A stretch of DNA of 64,000 bases from Microbacterium maritypicum (GTDB taxonomy: Bacteria; Actinomycetota; Actinomycetes; Actinomycetales; Microbacteriaceae): assembly GCF_041529975.1 (NCBI RefSeq), contig NZ_CP168030.1, positions 2,480,001 to 2,544,000 on the forward strand, in the 5' to 3' direction. The position numbers and the translations under genes are program-made. The notes under the pieces were generated by a model. That model made no database searches. It saw only the letters and a list, made by a program, of their open reading frames with translations, and was not told where the DNA came from. Every line of letters begins with the position of its first letter. Position 1 is the first letter of the stretch. Shown here piece by piece: positions 1 through 8,927 of the stretch.

Positions 1-274
1 GAAGCTCGGTGAAGCAGACGACGAAGTCCTCTGCGGCGACGCTCAACCCCTGACCGCGCAGGAATGTCGCACCGTGCGAGTCGCCGAGCAGGTCGCGGCA
101 GCACGCGCGGATCAGGAGAACGTGCGCGTCGTGCGGGTCCGGCTGAGCGAGACAGAGCTGCTCGAGTTCGCGGGTCCGGGACTCGAGGATGAGGCGGAGC
201 CAGTTCCGGCGCAGAGCCGTACGGGCGAGCTCCGGATCAGTGGGGGAGATGTCCTCGCGGACGGCGTCGATCAC
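1..274 (-). CDS. Partial protein of unknown function (N-terminal 91 residues)
   Basis: Only the first 91 codons lie in the window; the gene runs off the left edge. The GTG start at 274 is favoured because an in-frame TGA lies two codons upstream and a TATCGT -10 element ends 6 nt before it, implying a leaderless message. The visible part is Leu/Arg/Glu-rich and looks all-helical. It contains two close cysteines (ACCRD) and no motif I recognise. It could be the N-terminal helical part of a LuxR-type or similar regulator, but nothing visible proves that. Confidence 0.55.
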   Translation of the reverse strand, partial: MIDAVREDISPTDPELARTALRRNWLRLILESRTRELEQLCLAQPDPHDAHVLLIRACCRDLLGDSHGATFLRGQGLSVAAEDFVVCFTEL

Positions 275-280
275 GCGTCA

Positions 281-286
281 ACGATA
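281..286 (-). promoter_or_regulatory. Probable -10 element of the partial gene at 1-274
   Basis: TATCGT on the minus strand, 6 nt before the GTG start. The spacing matches the leaderless arrangement seen at many other genes in this window. Confidence 0.4.
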
Positions 287-487
287 TCGGCGCCGGGAGA
301 GGCGGGGGCGGCGGATGACCCCGGCTCTCATCCGGCGCGGATGAGAAGCGCATTCCGAGGGGGCGGGACTGGCCAGAATTTCAGCGACGCTCGTGTCTTC
401 GGCCAGACCGCAGAACGGGCACCCGACACTGCTCTTCATCCTCGCGGGACGCGAATGCGCTCCGGCGGGAGAACGGAATCAACAGAC

Positions 488-862
488 ATGCTCTTCTGGG
501 AAACGCTCGGCTGGATGCTGTGGGCGACCGTCTTCATCGGCTACCTGTTCGCGCTCTTCGCCATCATCGCGGACCTGTTCCGCGATCGCGGCCTGAACGG
601 GTGGTGGAAGGCGGTGTGGGTCGTCTTCCTGATCTTCCTGCCGTTCCTGACCGTCCTGGTCTACCTCATCGCGCGCGGCCAGGGGATGGCCGAGCGGAGC
701 AGCAGGGCGGCGCGTGAATCGGCGGAGGCGACCGAGTCCTACATCCGGGAGGTCGCAGGCAAGACGGCGACCGAGGAGATCGAGGCCGCGGCCCGACTCC
801 GTGATGCGGGCGCGATCAGCTCCGAGGAGTTCGACCGGCTCAAGGCCAAGGCTCTCGCCTGA
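488..862 (+). CDS. Small membrane protein with SHOCT domain
   Basis: A 124-residue protein starting MLFWETLGW. Two hydrophobic segments (about residues 8-28 and 41-63) flank a short basic loop, an arrangement like the PLDc_N membrane module. A polar helix follows, and the C-terminal 30 residues match the SHOCT (short C-terminal) pattern: IEAAARLRDAGAISSEEFD, then a basic Leu/Lys tail. Such proteins are common in actinobacteria and their role is mostly unknown. The reading frame stays open far upstream, but the segment before codon 488 has no protein-like character, so the ATG directly before the hydrophobic segment was chosen. Confidence 0.75.
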   Translation: MLFWETLGWMLWATVFIGYLFALFAIIADLFRDRGLNGWWKAVWVVFLIFLPFLTVLVYLIARGQGMAERSSRAARESAEATESYIREVAGKTATEEIEAAARLRDAGAISSEEFDRLKAKALA

Positions 863-889
863 TCCGTTGACATCGACAGCAGGAAGCTC

Positions 890-1846
890 ATGCCCGCAAC
901 GAAAGTGACCGTGCGCAACTTCGCTCGCGCCGAGTCCGACCTCATGTTCTCCCGCCTCGCGGCCGGGGTCGGACTCGGCGCGTGGAATCACAGCCGCGGC
1001 CTGAAGCCTCTCGATGATCAGCCGATCATCCGACAGAACCGTGACACCCTCTACAGCAGCGCCGTCATCGATGTGCGCGAAGATGTCACCCTCACGCTGC
1101 CGGACACCGCGGGTCGTTACATCTCCGCGTTCGTCGTGAGTCAGGACCACTACGGTCCACTGTTGCTGCGGGATGCCGGTCCCCACGTGCTCACCCGCGA
1201 CGCGATCGGGACCGACTACGCGGTGATCCTGGTGCGCATCCTGGTCGACCCGAACGATGCCATCGACGTCCTGGAAGTGAACCGTCTCCAGGATGCGATC
1301 GTCTTGGAGGGTGGCGGCGTGGGGGCGTTCCCGCTGCCGGAGTACGACGAAGCGTCGCAAGCAGAGACCCGCGACGCGCTCCTCACCCTGGGACGCGGCG
1401 TCGCCACCTACGACCACGCCTTCGGAACGCCGGCGGAGGTCGATCCGGTCATGCATCTGCTCGGCACCGCCGGCGGCTGGGGCGGCCTTCCCGAATATGA
1501 GGCCACCTACATCAGCATCGATGAGGGGCTGCCGGTGGCTGACTACCGGCTGCGGCTCGAAGACGTGCCGGTCGACGCTTTCTGGTCGGTGTCGCTCTAC
1601 AACGCCGCCGGCTACTTCGAGCAGAACACTCTCGGGGTGAACAGCATCAACAGTCTGACGGCGGTCGCAGACGACGACGGCGGAGTGACCATCCACTTCG
1701 GCGCCGACCCGGTGGGCCACTCGAACGCGTTGCCCATCATGCCGGGTTGGAACTACACACTGCGGCTCTATCGTCCGCAGCAGTCGGTCCTCGATGGCAG
1801 CTGGGTCCCGCCGCGCCCTGAGCCGATTCCGACCGACGAACGTTGA
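890..1846 (+). CDS. DUF1254/DUF1214 domain protein
   Basis: A 318-residue protein. The first ~130 residues fit DUF1254 (RQNRDTLYSSAVIDV, then a GRYISAFVVSQDH strand). The C-terminal ~110 residues fit DUF1214 (WSVSLYNAAGYFEQN, then an ending with a NYTLRLYRP strand). No signal peptide is visible at this start, although many family members are exported. The start has AGGAAG 5 nt upstream. The biochemical role of the family is not settled. It opens a same-strand run with the phosphatase (28 nt later), the arylsulfatase and an AraC regulator, so a shared metabolic role, perhaps in sulfate-ester use, is an inference from context. Confidence 0.85.
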   Translation: MPATKVTVRNFARAESDLMFSRLAAGVGLGAWNHSRGLKPLDDQPIIRQNRDTLYSSAVIDVREDVTLTLPDTAGRYISAFVVSQDHYGPLLLRDAGPHVLTRDAIGTDYAVILVRILVDPNDAIDVLEVNRLQDAIVLEGGGVGAFPLPEYDEASQAETRDALLTLGRGVATYDHAFGTPAEVDPVMHLLGTAGGWGGLPEYEATYISIDEGLPVADYRLRLEDVPVDAFWSVSLYNAAGYFEQNTLGVNSINSLTAVADDDGGVTIHFGADPVGHSNALPIMPGWNYTLRLYRPQQSVLDGSWVPPRPEPIPTDER

Positions 1847-1874
1847 CGACGGTCGAAGAACAGGAGAAGAGTCG

Positions 1875-2717
1875 ATGAGCATTCCGATCACCCGCCGCAT
1901 TCCCCTGCGCAGCGCCCCGAACCTGCGTGATCTCGGCGGGTTGCGCGCAGCCGGGGGAGTCCTCCGGTCCGGTGCCGTCTATCGCTCGGCCACCCTCGCT
2001 CGGCTGGAAGGCGATGACGTGGAGGCCTTCCTCGGGCTGGGCATCACGACCGTCTATGACCTCCGTACGGTCGGCGAGCGCGGCGCGTCACCCGATCGGT
2101 TGCCCGACGGCGTGCGGCTCGTCGGCCTGGATGTGCTGGCCGACAGCACCACGGATGTCGCGGCGGGCGTCGGCCAACTCGCCAGTAACCCGGTCGGGCT
2201 CGCTGCGACGCTCGGAGACGGGCGCGGCGTCGAGCTGATGCGGGATTCCTACCGGAACATCGTGAGTCTCCCGTCCGCACTCGCGGCCTACCGGGCGTTC
2301 TACCTCGACCTCATCGATCCGGCTCGTCGCGGTGGGGCGCTGTTCCACTGCACGACGGGCAAGGATCGCACGGGGTGGGCGGCGGCTTCGCTGCTTCTGC
2401 TGCTCGGCGTCAGCGAGGGCGACGTGCGTGCCGACTATCTCGAGACCAACACCGACCTGCTGCCCGCTCTGCAGCCGCTTCTCGCGGCCGCCGCGGCGAA
2501 GGGGGTGGACACGAGATTGCTCCTTCCCGTCCTCGGCGTGCGTGCTGAGTATCTCGACGCAGCGATCGACGAGGCGCACACGAGGTTCGGAGGGATCGAG
2601 GGCTACGCCGTGGATGGGCTCGGTCTCGACCCCGCTGATCTCGTCGCGCTGCGTCGGCGTCTCGTCCTCCATGACGGCGAGGCGCAGCCGTCGACCCCCG
2701 AAAGGTACTCCTCATGA
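1875..2717 (+). CDS. PtpB-like tyrosine/phosphoinositide phosphatase
   Basis: A 280-residue protein with the P-loop HCTTGKDRTG. The nucleophile is C159 and the phosphate-binding Arg is R165 (CX5R). The opening NLRDLGGLR and the later LRSGAVYRSATL are typical of the Y_phosphatase3 family, whose best-known member is the secreted M. tuberculosis PtpB. No signal peptide is visible. The ATG at 1875 follows GGAGAAGAG at a good distance; an upstream in-frame extension overlaps the DUF1254 gene and is unlikely. Its stop overlaps the start of the arylsulfatase gene (ATGA), so the two are probably translationally coupled. Specificity (protein, lipid or small molecule) cannot be read from sequence. Confidence 0.88.
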   Translation: MSIPITRRIPLRSAPNLRDLGGLRAAGGVLRSGAVYRSATLARLEGDDVEAFLGLGITTVYDLRTVGERGASPDRLPDGVRLVGLDVLADSTTDVAAGVGQLASNPVGLAATLGDGRGVELMRDSYRNIVSLPSALAAYRAFYLDLIDPARRGGALFHCTTGKDRTGWAAASLLLLLGVSEGDVRADYLETNTDLLPALQPLLAAAAAKGVDTRLLLPVLGVRAEYLDAAIDEAHTRFGGIEGYAVDGLGLDPADLVALRRRLVLHDGEAQPSTPERYSS

Positions 2718-5017
2718 ACCCGCAAGACGTCCTCCCGTTCCCGCCGACCCCGTCCGCGAGCATCGCGGGTCGCACGATGCAGGAATCGGTGTACGGCCAG
2801 AGGGCGGCTCCGTCGCGGCTTCCCGATGACGCGCCGAACATCCTCATCGTCCTGATCGACGATGCCGGACCTGGTCTTCCGGACACCTTCGGCGGTGAGG
2901 TGCGCACCGACACACTGTCCCGCGTGATCGACGAGGGAGTCGGCTTCAACAGGTTCCACACGACCGCGATGTGTTCGCCGACGCGGGCGTCTCTGCTCTC
3001 CGGTCGCAATCACCATCGGATCGGGAACGGACAGATCGCCGAGCTGGCGAACGACTGGGATGGGTACGCGGGCGAGATCCCGCGCTCCAGTGCGCTCGGC
3101 GCCGAGGTGTTGAAGGACTACGGGTACTCGACCGCCGCGTTCGGCAAATGGCACAACACGCCCGCGATCGAGACGGGAGCCACCGGGCCGTTCCACAACT
3201 GGCCCTCCAACATCGGATTCGAGTACTTCTACGGCTTCCTCGCGGGTGAAGCGTCGCAGTACGAGCCCCACCTCGTGAGGAACACCACGAGCGTCCTGCC
3301 GCCGAAGACCGCCGCCGAGGGATACCACCTCAGTGAGGATCTCGCCGACGATGCCATCGGCTGGCTCCGCGACCACAAGGCGCTGGCTCCGGACAAGCCG
3401 TTCTTCCTGTACTGGGCGTCCGGTGCGATGCACGGCCCGCATCACATCATGAAGGAGTGGGCGGACAAATACTCCGGGCGATTCGACGGCGGCTGGGACG
3501 AATACCGCGAGCGGGTCTTCGCGCGTGCCAAGGCGAAGAACTGGATCCCCGAATCGGCGGAGCTGACCGAGCGGGACGCGCGGATGCCCGCGTGGGATGA
3601 CATCCCCGAAGACGAACGGGAGTTCCAGACCCGGTTGATGGAGATCGCCGCCGGTTTCGGCGAGCACGCCGACGTGCAGGCGGGACGCGTCATCGACGAG
3701 ATCGAGGCGCTCGGATACGGGGACAACACCCTGATCATGTACATCTGGGGAGACAACGGGTCGTCCGGTGAGGGGCAGAACGGCACGATCAGCGAACTGC
3801 TCGCCCAGAACGGCATCCCGTCGACCGTGCAGATGCACATCCAGGCGATGAACGAGATGGGCGGCCTGGACGCTCTCGGCACGGCCAAGGCCGACAACAT
3901 GTACCACGCGGGATGGGCTTGGGCGGGCAGCACCCCGTACAAGGGTATGAAGCTGCTCGCCTCCCACCTCGGTGGCACACGCAATCCGTTGGCGGTGCGC
4001 TGGCCGGCGCGGATCACCCCGGACTCCACGCCGCGGTCGCAGTTCGTGCACTGCACGGACGTGGTCCCCACCCTCTACGACCTGATCGGGATCACTCCGC
4101 CTCGCGAGGTCCGCGGCGTGCACCAGGATCCGATCGACGGATCCAGCTTCGCCGCGGCGCTCACGGACCCGGAGGCCGAGGAGACGCACGTCACCCAGTA
4201 CTTCGAGATCCTCGGCAGCCGGGCTATCTATCACGACGGGTGGATGGCGTCGGCCTTCGGTCCCCGAGCCCCCTGGGTTCCCGGACTGCCGGAGGGGATC
4301 GCCGACTGGAGCCCAGACCAGGATGCCTGGGAGCTGTATCACCTCGACGAGGACTGGACGCAGGCTCATGACCTCGCAGACGAGCATCCCGACAAGCTCG
4401 CCCAGCTCAAGGAGCTGTTCGCCATCGAGGCGGCGAAGAACAGCGTCTATCCGGTCGGCGGCGGCCTCTGGGTGCCGATTTACCACCCCGAGTTCCGCAT
4501 CTCGACGCCGTACCGGAGCTGGAGCTTCACCGGCGACCTGCGACGGATGCCGGAGTTCATCGCACCGGCGCTCGGGAACCGCGCGAACAGGGTGACGATC
4601 GACGCATCGCTGCCGGAGAACGCCGAGGGAGTGCTCTACGCGCTGGGTGGCGCCGGAGGAGGCCTCACGTGCTACCTGGACGACGGCTACCTCTGCTACG
4701 AGTACAACACGTTCATCGTGCACCGCACCAAGATCCGGTCCGCGGAGCGCTTACCCGTGGGGCGCGCGGAGATCGTCGTGGAGACCGGCTACGTCGAAGC
4801 GCGGCCGGCCGGACCGCTGCGCATCGACATCTCGCTCGACGGCCGGCAGATCGCGACCGGCACCGTGCCCGTCAGCGTCCCGCTGCTGTTCACCGCCAAC
4901 GACTGTCTCGACATCGGCGTGTGCCTGGGTGGTTCCGTCTCGCTCGACTACTTCGACCGTGCGCCGTTCGCCTTCACCGGTGAGATCCACGCGGTCGACG
5001 TGATCTACACGAGCTGA
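2714..5017 (+). CDS. Large arylsulfatase (AtsA/AtsD type)
   Basis: A 767-residue sulfatase that should hydrolyse sulfate esters. The N-terminal alkaline-phosphatase-like fold has metal-binding D49-D50 (LIVLIDDAGPG) and the signature CSPTR, in which C87 is the residue converted to formylglycine. FGKWHNTP and WGDNGSSGEG are the other active-site segments. Length and C-terminal extension (about residues 590-767, beta-rich) resemble the long mycobacterial AtsA/AtsD forms. There is no signal peptide, so it is probably cytoplasmic. The gene overlaps the phosphatase gene by 4 nt. No formylglycine-generating enzyme gene lies in the window; one must exist elsewhere if this enzyme is active. Confidence 0.93.
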   Translation: MNPQDVLPFPPTPSASIAGRTMQESVYGQRAAPSRLPDDAPNILIVLIDDAGPGLPDTFGGEVRTDTLSRVIDEGVGFNRFHTTAMCSPTRASLLSGRNHHRIGNGQIAELANDWDGYAGEIPRSSALGAEVLKDYGYSTAAFGKWHNTPAIETGATGPFHNWPSNIGFEYFYGFLAGEASQYEPHLVRNTTSVLPPKTAAEGYHLSEDLADDAIGWLRDHKALAPDKPFFLYWASGAMHGPHHIMKEWADKYSGRFDGGWDEYRERVFARAKAKNWIPESAELTERDARMPAWDDIPEDEREFQTRLMEIAAGFGEHADVQAGRVIDEIEALGYGDNTLIMYIWGDNGSSGEGQNGTISELLAQNGIPSTVQMHIQAMNEMGGLDALGTAKADNMYHAGWAWAGSTPYKGMKLLASHLGGTRNPLAVRWPARITPDSTPRSQFVHCTDVVPTLYDLIGITPPREVRGVHQDPIDGSSFAAALTDPEAEETHVTQYFEILGSRAIYHDGWMASAFGPRAPWVPGLPEGIADWSPDQDAWELYHLDEDWTQAHDLADEHPDKLAQLKELFAIEAAKNSVYPVGGGLWVPIYHPEFRISTPYRSWSFTGDLRRMPEFIAPALGNRANRVTIDASLPENAEGVLYALGGAGGGLTCYLDDGYLCYEYNTFIVHRTKIRSAERLPVGRAEIVVETGYVEARPAGPLRIDISLDGRQIATGTVPVSVPLLFTANDCLDIGVCLGGSVSLDYFDRAPFAFTGEIHAVDVIYTS

Positions 5018-5031
5018 CACCGGCGGTCGAG

Positions 5032-5877
5032 GTGGAGGTGCTGAAGCAGAGCCTCAGGCACGGGTGGAGTTACGACGCTCGACCGCAGGTCTACGAGTAC
5101 GACGAGACGGCCACCGATGACTTCGGGTTCGCGCGGCTGTGGAGCGGGGGGATGAGTACTGCGCTCCTGAGCCGCGAGGGGATCGTCCATGTGGCGGCGA
5201 TCGTGGAGGGAACCGCCGAGGTGACGGTGGACGGCAGCAAAGTGCAGATCGAGGCGGGGCAGATCATCCTGCTCGACGGCGACTCCGCACTCCACGCCCA
5301 CTCGCCGAAACCGTGGGCGCGCTACGGCTGGTTCTTCCGCGACAGCATCCTGCGGGGGCGGGAGTATCGCCGCCTGATGGGAGAGCCGCGGTCGATCACG
5401 CGAGAGTCCCTCCTCGCCATGACCTCTGTGGCCAACACATCGCTCGATGCGAACCGGTCCGGGGTGAAGCCCTCCATCCACTCTCGGATCGCGATGGAGC
5501 ATCTGGCCGCCGCTGCGGCCTATGAGCATTCGTCCCGGTCCCGCACTGATCCTGTTCACCGAGATGGCCTGTTCCTCGCCGCGCAGACGCTCATCTCCGA
5601 GCGGTTTCGCGACCCCGCCCTGACCGTCGAGGTGCTGTGCCGAGATCTCGCCGTGAGTGCCAGTTCACTGCATCGCGCCTATCAGCCGATGGGCATGAGC
5701 CCGCGGAGAGAGATCGAGCGTCATCGCGTCGCGGAGGGTCTGCGCCGGCTCGCATCCGACGACGGGAAGCACGGTCCCTCGGTGGCGGACATCGCCGCCG
5801 AGTCCGGATTCACCTCCGTCGTCACGATGCGACGTGCGCTCACGAGGGCGGGACATCGCGCGCCCCGCGGGAACTGA
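5032..5877 (+). CDS. AraC-family transcriptional regulator
   Basis: A 281-residue protein with an N-terminal cupin-like sensing part (about residues 10-100, including GTAEVTVDGSKVQIEAGQI) and a C-terminal AraC DNA-binding domain. Its two helix-turn-helix units are near LTVEVLCRDLAVSASSLHRAY and VADIAAESGFTSVVTMRRA. It starts 14 nt after the arylsulfatase stop and is probably the local regulator of the DUF1254-phosphatase-sulfatase run. GTG 5032 is the first codon of the frame; GTG 5038 is an alternative. The inducer is unknown. Confidence 0.88.
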   Translation: MEVLKQSLRHGWSYDARPQVYEYDETATDDFGFARLWSGGMSTALLSREGIVHVAAIVEGTAEVTVDGSKVQIEAGQIILLDGDSALHAHSPKPWARYGWFFRDSILRGREYRRLMGEPRSITRESLLAMTSVANTSLDANRSGVKPSIHSRIAMEHLAAAAAYEHSSRSRTDPVHRDGLFLAAQTLISERFRDPALTVEVLCRDLAVSASSLHRAYQPMGMSPRREIERHRVAEGLRRLASDDGKHGPSVADIAAESGFTSVVTMRRALTRAGHRAPRGN

Positions 5878-6351
5878 CCGCTCCCACGCTCGTCGCTGTC
5901 TCGCGGCTCGGCGTGCCCGAAGGCAAGCCTCGACGGAACATTTTCTGTCACGACGAACCTCTTTGTCGCAGATGCCGCCCCCGCTCTTCAACCGGGAACG
6001 TCTTGTCGAGAAACTGACACTGCTTCACCACCTGTCGTTGGAAAGCCGGGATGGAGCAGCACCCGAATCCGTGACGAAAGGCGAACCATGTCGCATACAG
6101 CCTCATGGCTTCTCACGTCACCCCCGGGCGTTCCTTTCCTCGCCTCGGGGAACGACACCTTCACCCCGCACGTGGTATCCCCAACATGTGCGTGGTGATG
6201 CTCGCCGGCTCTTCGTGACCGGCTGGAGCGGCGAGGACCTTCGGGAATCATGTTCGGCCCCCAGCCGGACTCGTTCCCGGAGGTCCTTGCAGTCGCGTCG
6301 GCGACGTCGTGATCCACTCCCGCTACCGCGTCGCGTACGGGACTGTACGCG
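5878..6351. other. Long intergenic region, possible decayed reading frame
   Basis: About 470 bases between the AraC gene and the glnA terminator hold no convincing gene. The only notable reading is a small plus-strand frame from ATG 6088, preceded by GAAAGGCG. It meets TGA at 6196 and, if read through, continues open to TGA at 6310. The peptide has no recognised motif, so this may be chance or the remnant of a lost gene. A 7-bp inverted repeat (CGCGTAC, 6-nt gap, GTACGCG) lies at 6332-6351, directly before the terminator. Confidence 0.4.
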
Positions 6352-6389
6352 GAAGAGCCCGCCTCAGCCGAAGCTGAGGCGGGCTCTTC
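6352..6389 (-). terminator. Terminator of glnA
   Basis: A perfect 17-bp stem (left arm starts GAAGAGCCCGCC) with a 4-nt CGAA loop, 17 nt past the glnA stop. Confidence 0.9.
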
Positions 6390-6406
6390 ACGATGCGCTG
6401 CGGTCG

Positions 6407-7831
6407 TCAGACCCCGAAGTACAGCTCGTACTCGAACGGGTGCGGGCGCTGGGCCATCGGCAGGATCTCGTTCTCGTACTTGTACGAGATCCAGGTCTCG
6501 ATGAGCTCCTTGGTGAACACGCCACCCTCGAGGAGGAACTGGTGGTCGGCCGCCAGGGCGTCGAGCGAGTCGAGCAGCGAGTTCGGCACCTGGGGGATGT
6601 CCTTGGCCTCCTCGGGCGGAAGCTCGTAGAGGTCCTTGTCGACCGGCTCGTGCGGCTCGATGCGGTTCTTGATGCCGTCGAGGCCCGCCATCAGCTGCGC
6701 GGCGAAGGCGAGGTAAGGGTTTCCGGAGGCGTCGGGCGCGCGGAACTCGATGCGCTTGGCCTTCGGGTTGGAGCCCGTAATCGGGATGCGGATCGCGGCG
6801 GAGCGGTTTCCGGCCGAGTAGACCAGGTTGACCGGAGCCTCGAAGCCCTTCACCAGACGGTGGTAGCTGTTCAGCGTCGGGTTGGTGAAGGCGAGCAGGG
6901 CCGGCGCGTGCGCCAAGATGCCGCCGATGTACCAGCGTGCGATGTCGCTGAGCTGACCGTAGCCGGCCTCGTCGTAGAAGAGCGGCTTGCCGTCGCTCCA
7001 CAGCGACTGGTGCGTGTGCATTCCCGAGCCATTGTCGCCGTAGAGGGGCTTGGGCATGAAGGTCGCGACCTTGCCCCACTCCTCGGCGGTGTTCTTGACG
7101 ATGTACTTGAACTTCAGGATGTCGTCCGCCGCGTGGACCATCGTGTCGAAGCGGTAGTTGATTTCCTGCTGGCCTCCGGTGCCGACCTCGTGGTGCGAGC
7201 GCTCGAGGATGAAGCCGGCGTCGATCAGCTTGAGGGTGATGTCGTCGCGGAGGTCAGCGGTCTTGTCGACCGGGCTCACCGGGAAGTAGCCGCCCTTGTA
7301 CGGGGTCTTGTTGCCGAGGTTGCCGCCCTCTTCTTCGCGGCCGGTGTTCCAGGCGCCCTCTTCCGAGTCGACGCTGTAGAAGCTGGAGTTCGAGGTGACG
7401 TTGTAGCGGACGTCGTCGAAGATGTAGAACTCGGCCTCGGGGGCGAAGAACGCGGTGTCGGCGATGCCCGTCGACGTCAGGTACTTCTCGGCCTTCTTGG
7501 CGACCTGACGCGGGTCCTTCGAGTAGATCTCGCCGGTGCGCGGGTTGTAGATGTCGAACAGCATCACGAGGGTGCTCGCCTCGCGGAAGGGGTCGACGTA
7601 CGCGGTGGTGACGTCGGGGATGAGCTGCATGTCCGACTCGTGGATGCTCGCGAAACCGCGGATCGAGGAGCCGTCGAACAGCTGACCGTCGGTGAAGAAA
7701 GCCTCGTCGACCGTCGATGCAGGAATGTTGAAGTGCTGCTGTACACCAGGGAGATCGGTGAAACGGATGTCAAGGAACTTGACGTCGTTCTCCTTGATGT
7801 AGGTCAGTACCTCGGACGAATCTTTGAACAT
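6407..7831 (-). CDS. glnA: Glutamine synthetase type I
   Basis: A 474-residue enzyme that makes glutamine from glutamate, ammonia and ATP; a dodecamer in the cytoplasm. Visible signatures are [11 protein letters not shown] (active-site loop), [20 protein letters not shown] (ATP and glutamate binding), NRSAAIRIP and the C-terminal ending [19 protein letters not shown] carries the tyrosine that GlnE adenylylates in GSI-beta enzymes, so post-translational control is likely. The start has AGGAG 7 nt upstream. A GlnR box lies about 85 nt upstream of the start, consistent with nitrogen control. The gene is divergent from the RDD gene. Confidence 0.97.
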   Translation of the reverse strand: MFKDSSEVLTYIKENDVKFLDIRFTDLPGVQQHFNIPASTVDEAFFTDGQLFDGSSIRGFASIHESDMQLIPDVTTAYVDPFREASTLVMLFDIYNPRTGEIYSKDPRQVAKKAEKYLTSTGIADTAFFAPEAEFYIFDDVRYNVTSNSSFYSVDSEEGAWNTGREEEGGNLGNKTPYKGGYFPVSPVDKTADLRDDITLKLIDAGFILERSHHEVGTGGQQEINYRFDTMVHAADDILKFKYIVKNTAEEWGKVATFMPKPLYGDNGSGMHTHQSLWSDGKPLFYDEAGYGQLSDIARWYIGGILAHAPALLAFTNPTLNSYHRLVKGFEAPVNLVYSAGNRSAAIRIPITGSNPKAKRIEFRAPDASGNPYLAFAAQLMAGLDGIKNRIEPHEPVDKDLYELPPEEAKDIPQVPNSLLDSLDALAADHQFLLEGGVFTKELIETWISYKYENEILPMAQRPHPFEYELYFGV

Positions 7832-7876
7832 GTACGACTCCTGTAATGCGGATCGATGGCTTCACGGCCACTCTGC

Positions 7877-7882
7877 AGAGTA
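7877..7882 (-). promoter_or_regulatory. Candidate -10 element of glnA
   Basis: TACTCT on the minus strand. The GlnR box centre lies about 43 nt further upstream, near -50 relative to the expected start of transcription, a position typical for activation by GlnR. TACCGT at 7901-7906 is an alternative. Confidence 0.35.
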
Positions 7883-7914
7883 CGGACGGGGGATTTCTCT
7901 ACGGTATCCGCTTT

Positions 7915-7930
7915 GTTTCGGGCGTGTTAC
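7915..7930 (-). promoter_or_regulatory. GlnR box upstream of glnA
   Basis: Read on the minus strand it is GTAAC-N6-GAAAC, an exact match to the actinobacterial GlnR consensus (a-site GTNAC, 6 nt, b-site GAAAC). A second exact match lies upstream of amtB at 54614. Confidence 0.8.
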
Positions 7931-7965
7931 AGGAGCCCGGCGACGATGCGGCATTTCGCTCTCGG

Positions 7966-7971
7966 TAGGCT
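7966..7971 (+). promoter_or_regulatory. -10 element of the RDD gene (leaderless)
   Basis: TAGGCT ends 6 nt before the GTG start at 7978. Confidence 0.5.
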
Positions 7972-7977
7972 GGGGGA

Positions 7978-8406
7978 GTGACGGACGCTGTGAACACGTA
8001 CCCCGGTGAGCGACTCGGACTCCCGGAGTCGGGTCCCGGCAGCATCGCCCGGCCGGGCCGCCGCATCGGGGCTCTGCTCATCGATTACCTCGCCGCGACC
8101 ATCATCGCCACCGCGTTCCTCGGCTACGACCAGTTCGCGCTTCCCACCGAAGCCGGGCTCACGCAGTTCGCGCCGATGCTGGTGTTCGCCGTGCTGCAGA
8201 TCCTCTTCATCCCTACCGCGGGAGGCAGCCCGGGCCACCGGATCCTCGGAATGCGGCTCGTGCGCCGCGACGGTGCCTGGGTCGGCCTGTGGCGGCCGAT
8301 CGTGCGCACCCTCCTGCTCGTCGTGGTCGTGCCGGCGGTGATCTGGGACGCCGATCAGCGCGGCCTGCATGACAAGGCCGTCGGCACCGTTCTCATCCGC
8401 GCCTGA
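7978..8406 (+). CDS. RDD family membrane protein
   Basis: A 142-residue membrane protein. The RDD pattern is visible as RRIGALLIDYL (conserved Arg and Asp near residues 29-36), SPGHRILGMRLV and the terminal DADQRGLHDKAVGT. Three hydrophobic segments lie at about 31-50, 64-80 and 106-123. The GTG at 7978 is supported by a TAGGCT -10 element 6 nt upstream, which implies a leaderless message. From memory, M. tuberculosis has an RDD gene (Rv2219A) in the same place between glnA1 and the DUF4191 gene, so the neighbourhood is conserved. Transport or scaffolding has been proposed for the family; the function here is unknown. Confidence 0.88.
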   Translation: MTDAVNTYPGERLGLPESGPGSIARPGRRIGALLIDYLAATIIATAFLGYDQFALPTEAGLTQFAPMLVFAVLQILFIPTAGGSPGHRILGMRLVRRDGAWVGLWRPIVRTLLLVVVVPAVIWDADQRGLHDKAVGTVLIRA

Positions 8407-8415
8407 ACGTAGCGT

Positions 8416-8907
8416 TCAGATCTTGCCGCGGTTGCGGCGACGCGCTTCACGGGGCGCTCGCCCCCCGAGGAACGATCGTGCCGGGTCGACCGAGAATCCC
8501 TGTCGCAGCGCTTCTCTTCCGATGAGCATCCGGAAGCCCATCTCGTCGCGGTTGCTCAGCGTCACCTCGGCGAGCACTTCGCGGTCGACGAGGCGGATCA
8601 ACAACTCCACCACGAGGCGCTCCTGTGCGTGCCCCGACGAGCTGCGCACGGCGCGCCGGTCGTGGACCGGGCACTCGACGACGACGGCGTCCTCCTGGCT
8701 GTCCTGCCAGGGTTTGACCTTGAAACGGACCCAGGGCTGGGCGTCCTGTTCGAACTCGACGATGTCGAACGCGTGCAGTGAGGAGGTGCGCGCACCGGTG
8801 TCGATCTTGGCTTTCAGCCAGTCGACTCCGAGATCGGGCAGGCTCACCCATTCTCGCCACCCCGTAAGGGTGTTTGAATGGGGGGTAGTCCTACTCACCT
8901 GATACAT
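8416..8907 (-). CDS. RimB-like retropepsin/zinc protease (RimK partner)
   Basis: A 163-residue protein of the Zn_protease family (PF05618, sometimes called RimB). The core KIDTGARTSSLHA, with the Asp-Thr-Gly active-site triplet, is clear, followed by ECPVHDRRAV and VTLSNRDEMGFRMLIGREAL. In other bacteria genes of this family sit next to rimK and are thought to counteract or tune its glutamylation. Here it lies head-to-head with the rimK homologue, with only 20 nt between the assigned starts, so either the promoters overlap or the true start is slightly downstream (GTG at 8898). Confidence 0.85.
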   Translation of the reverse strand: MYQVSRTTPHSNTLTGWREWVSLPDLGVDWLKAKIDTGARTSSLHAFDIVEFEQDAQPWVRFKVKPWQDSQEDAVVVECPVHDRRAVRSSSGHAQERLVVELLIRLVDREVLAEVTLSNRDEMGFRMLIGREALRQGFSVDPARSFLGGRAPREARRRNRGKI

Positions 8908-8927
8908 CCTGGCAGGAAAAATCCCCC

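Noticed and set aside
5834..7846. 670-codon plus-strand open frame through glnA
   Set aside because: It is antisense to a certain glutamine synthetase and has an Arg/Val/Glu-rich composition typical of such shadows.
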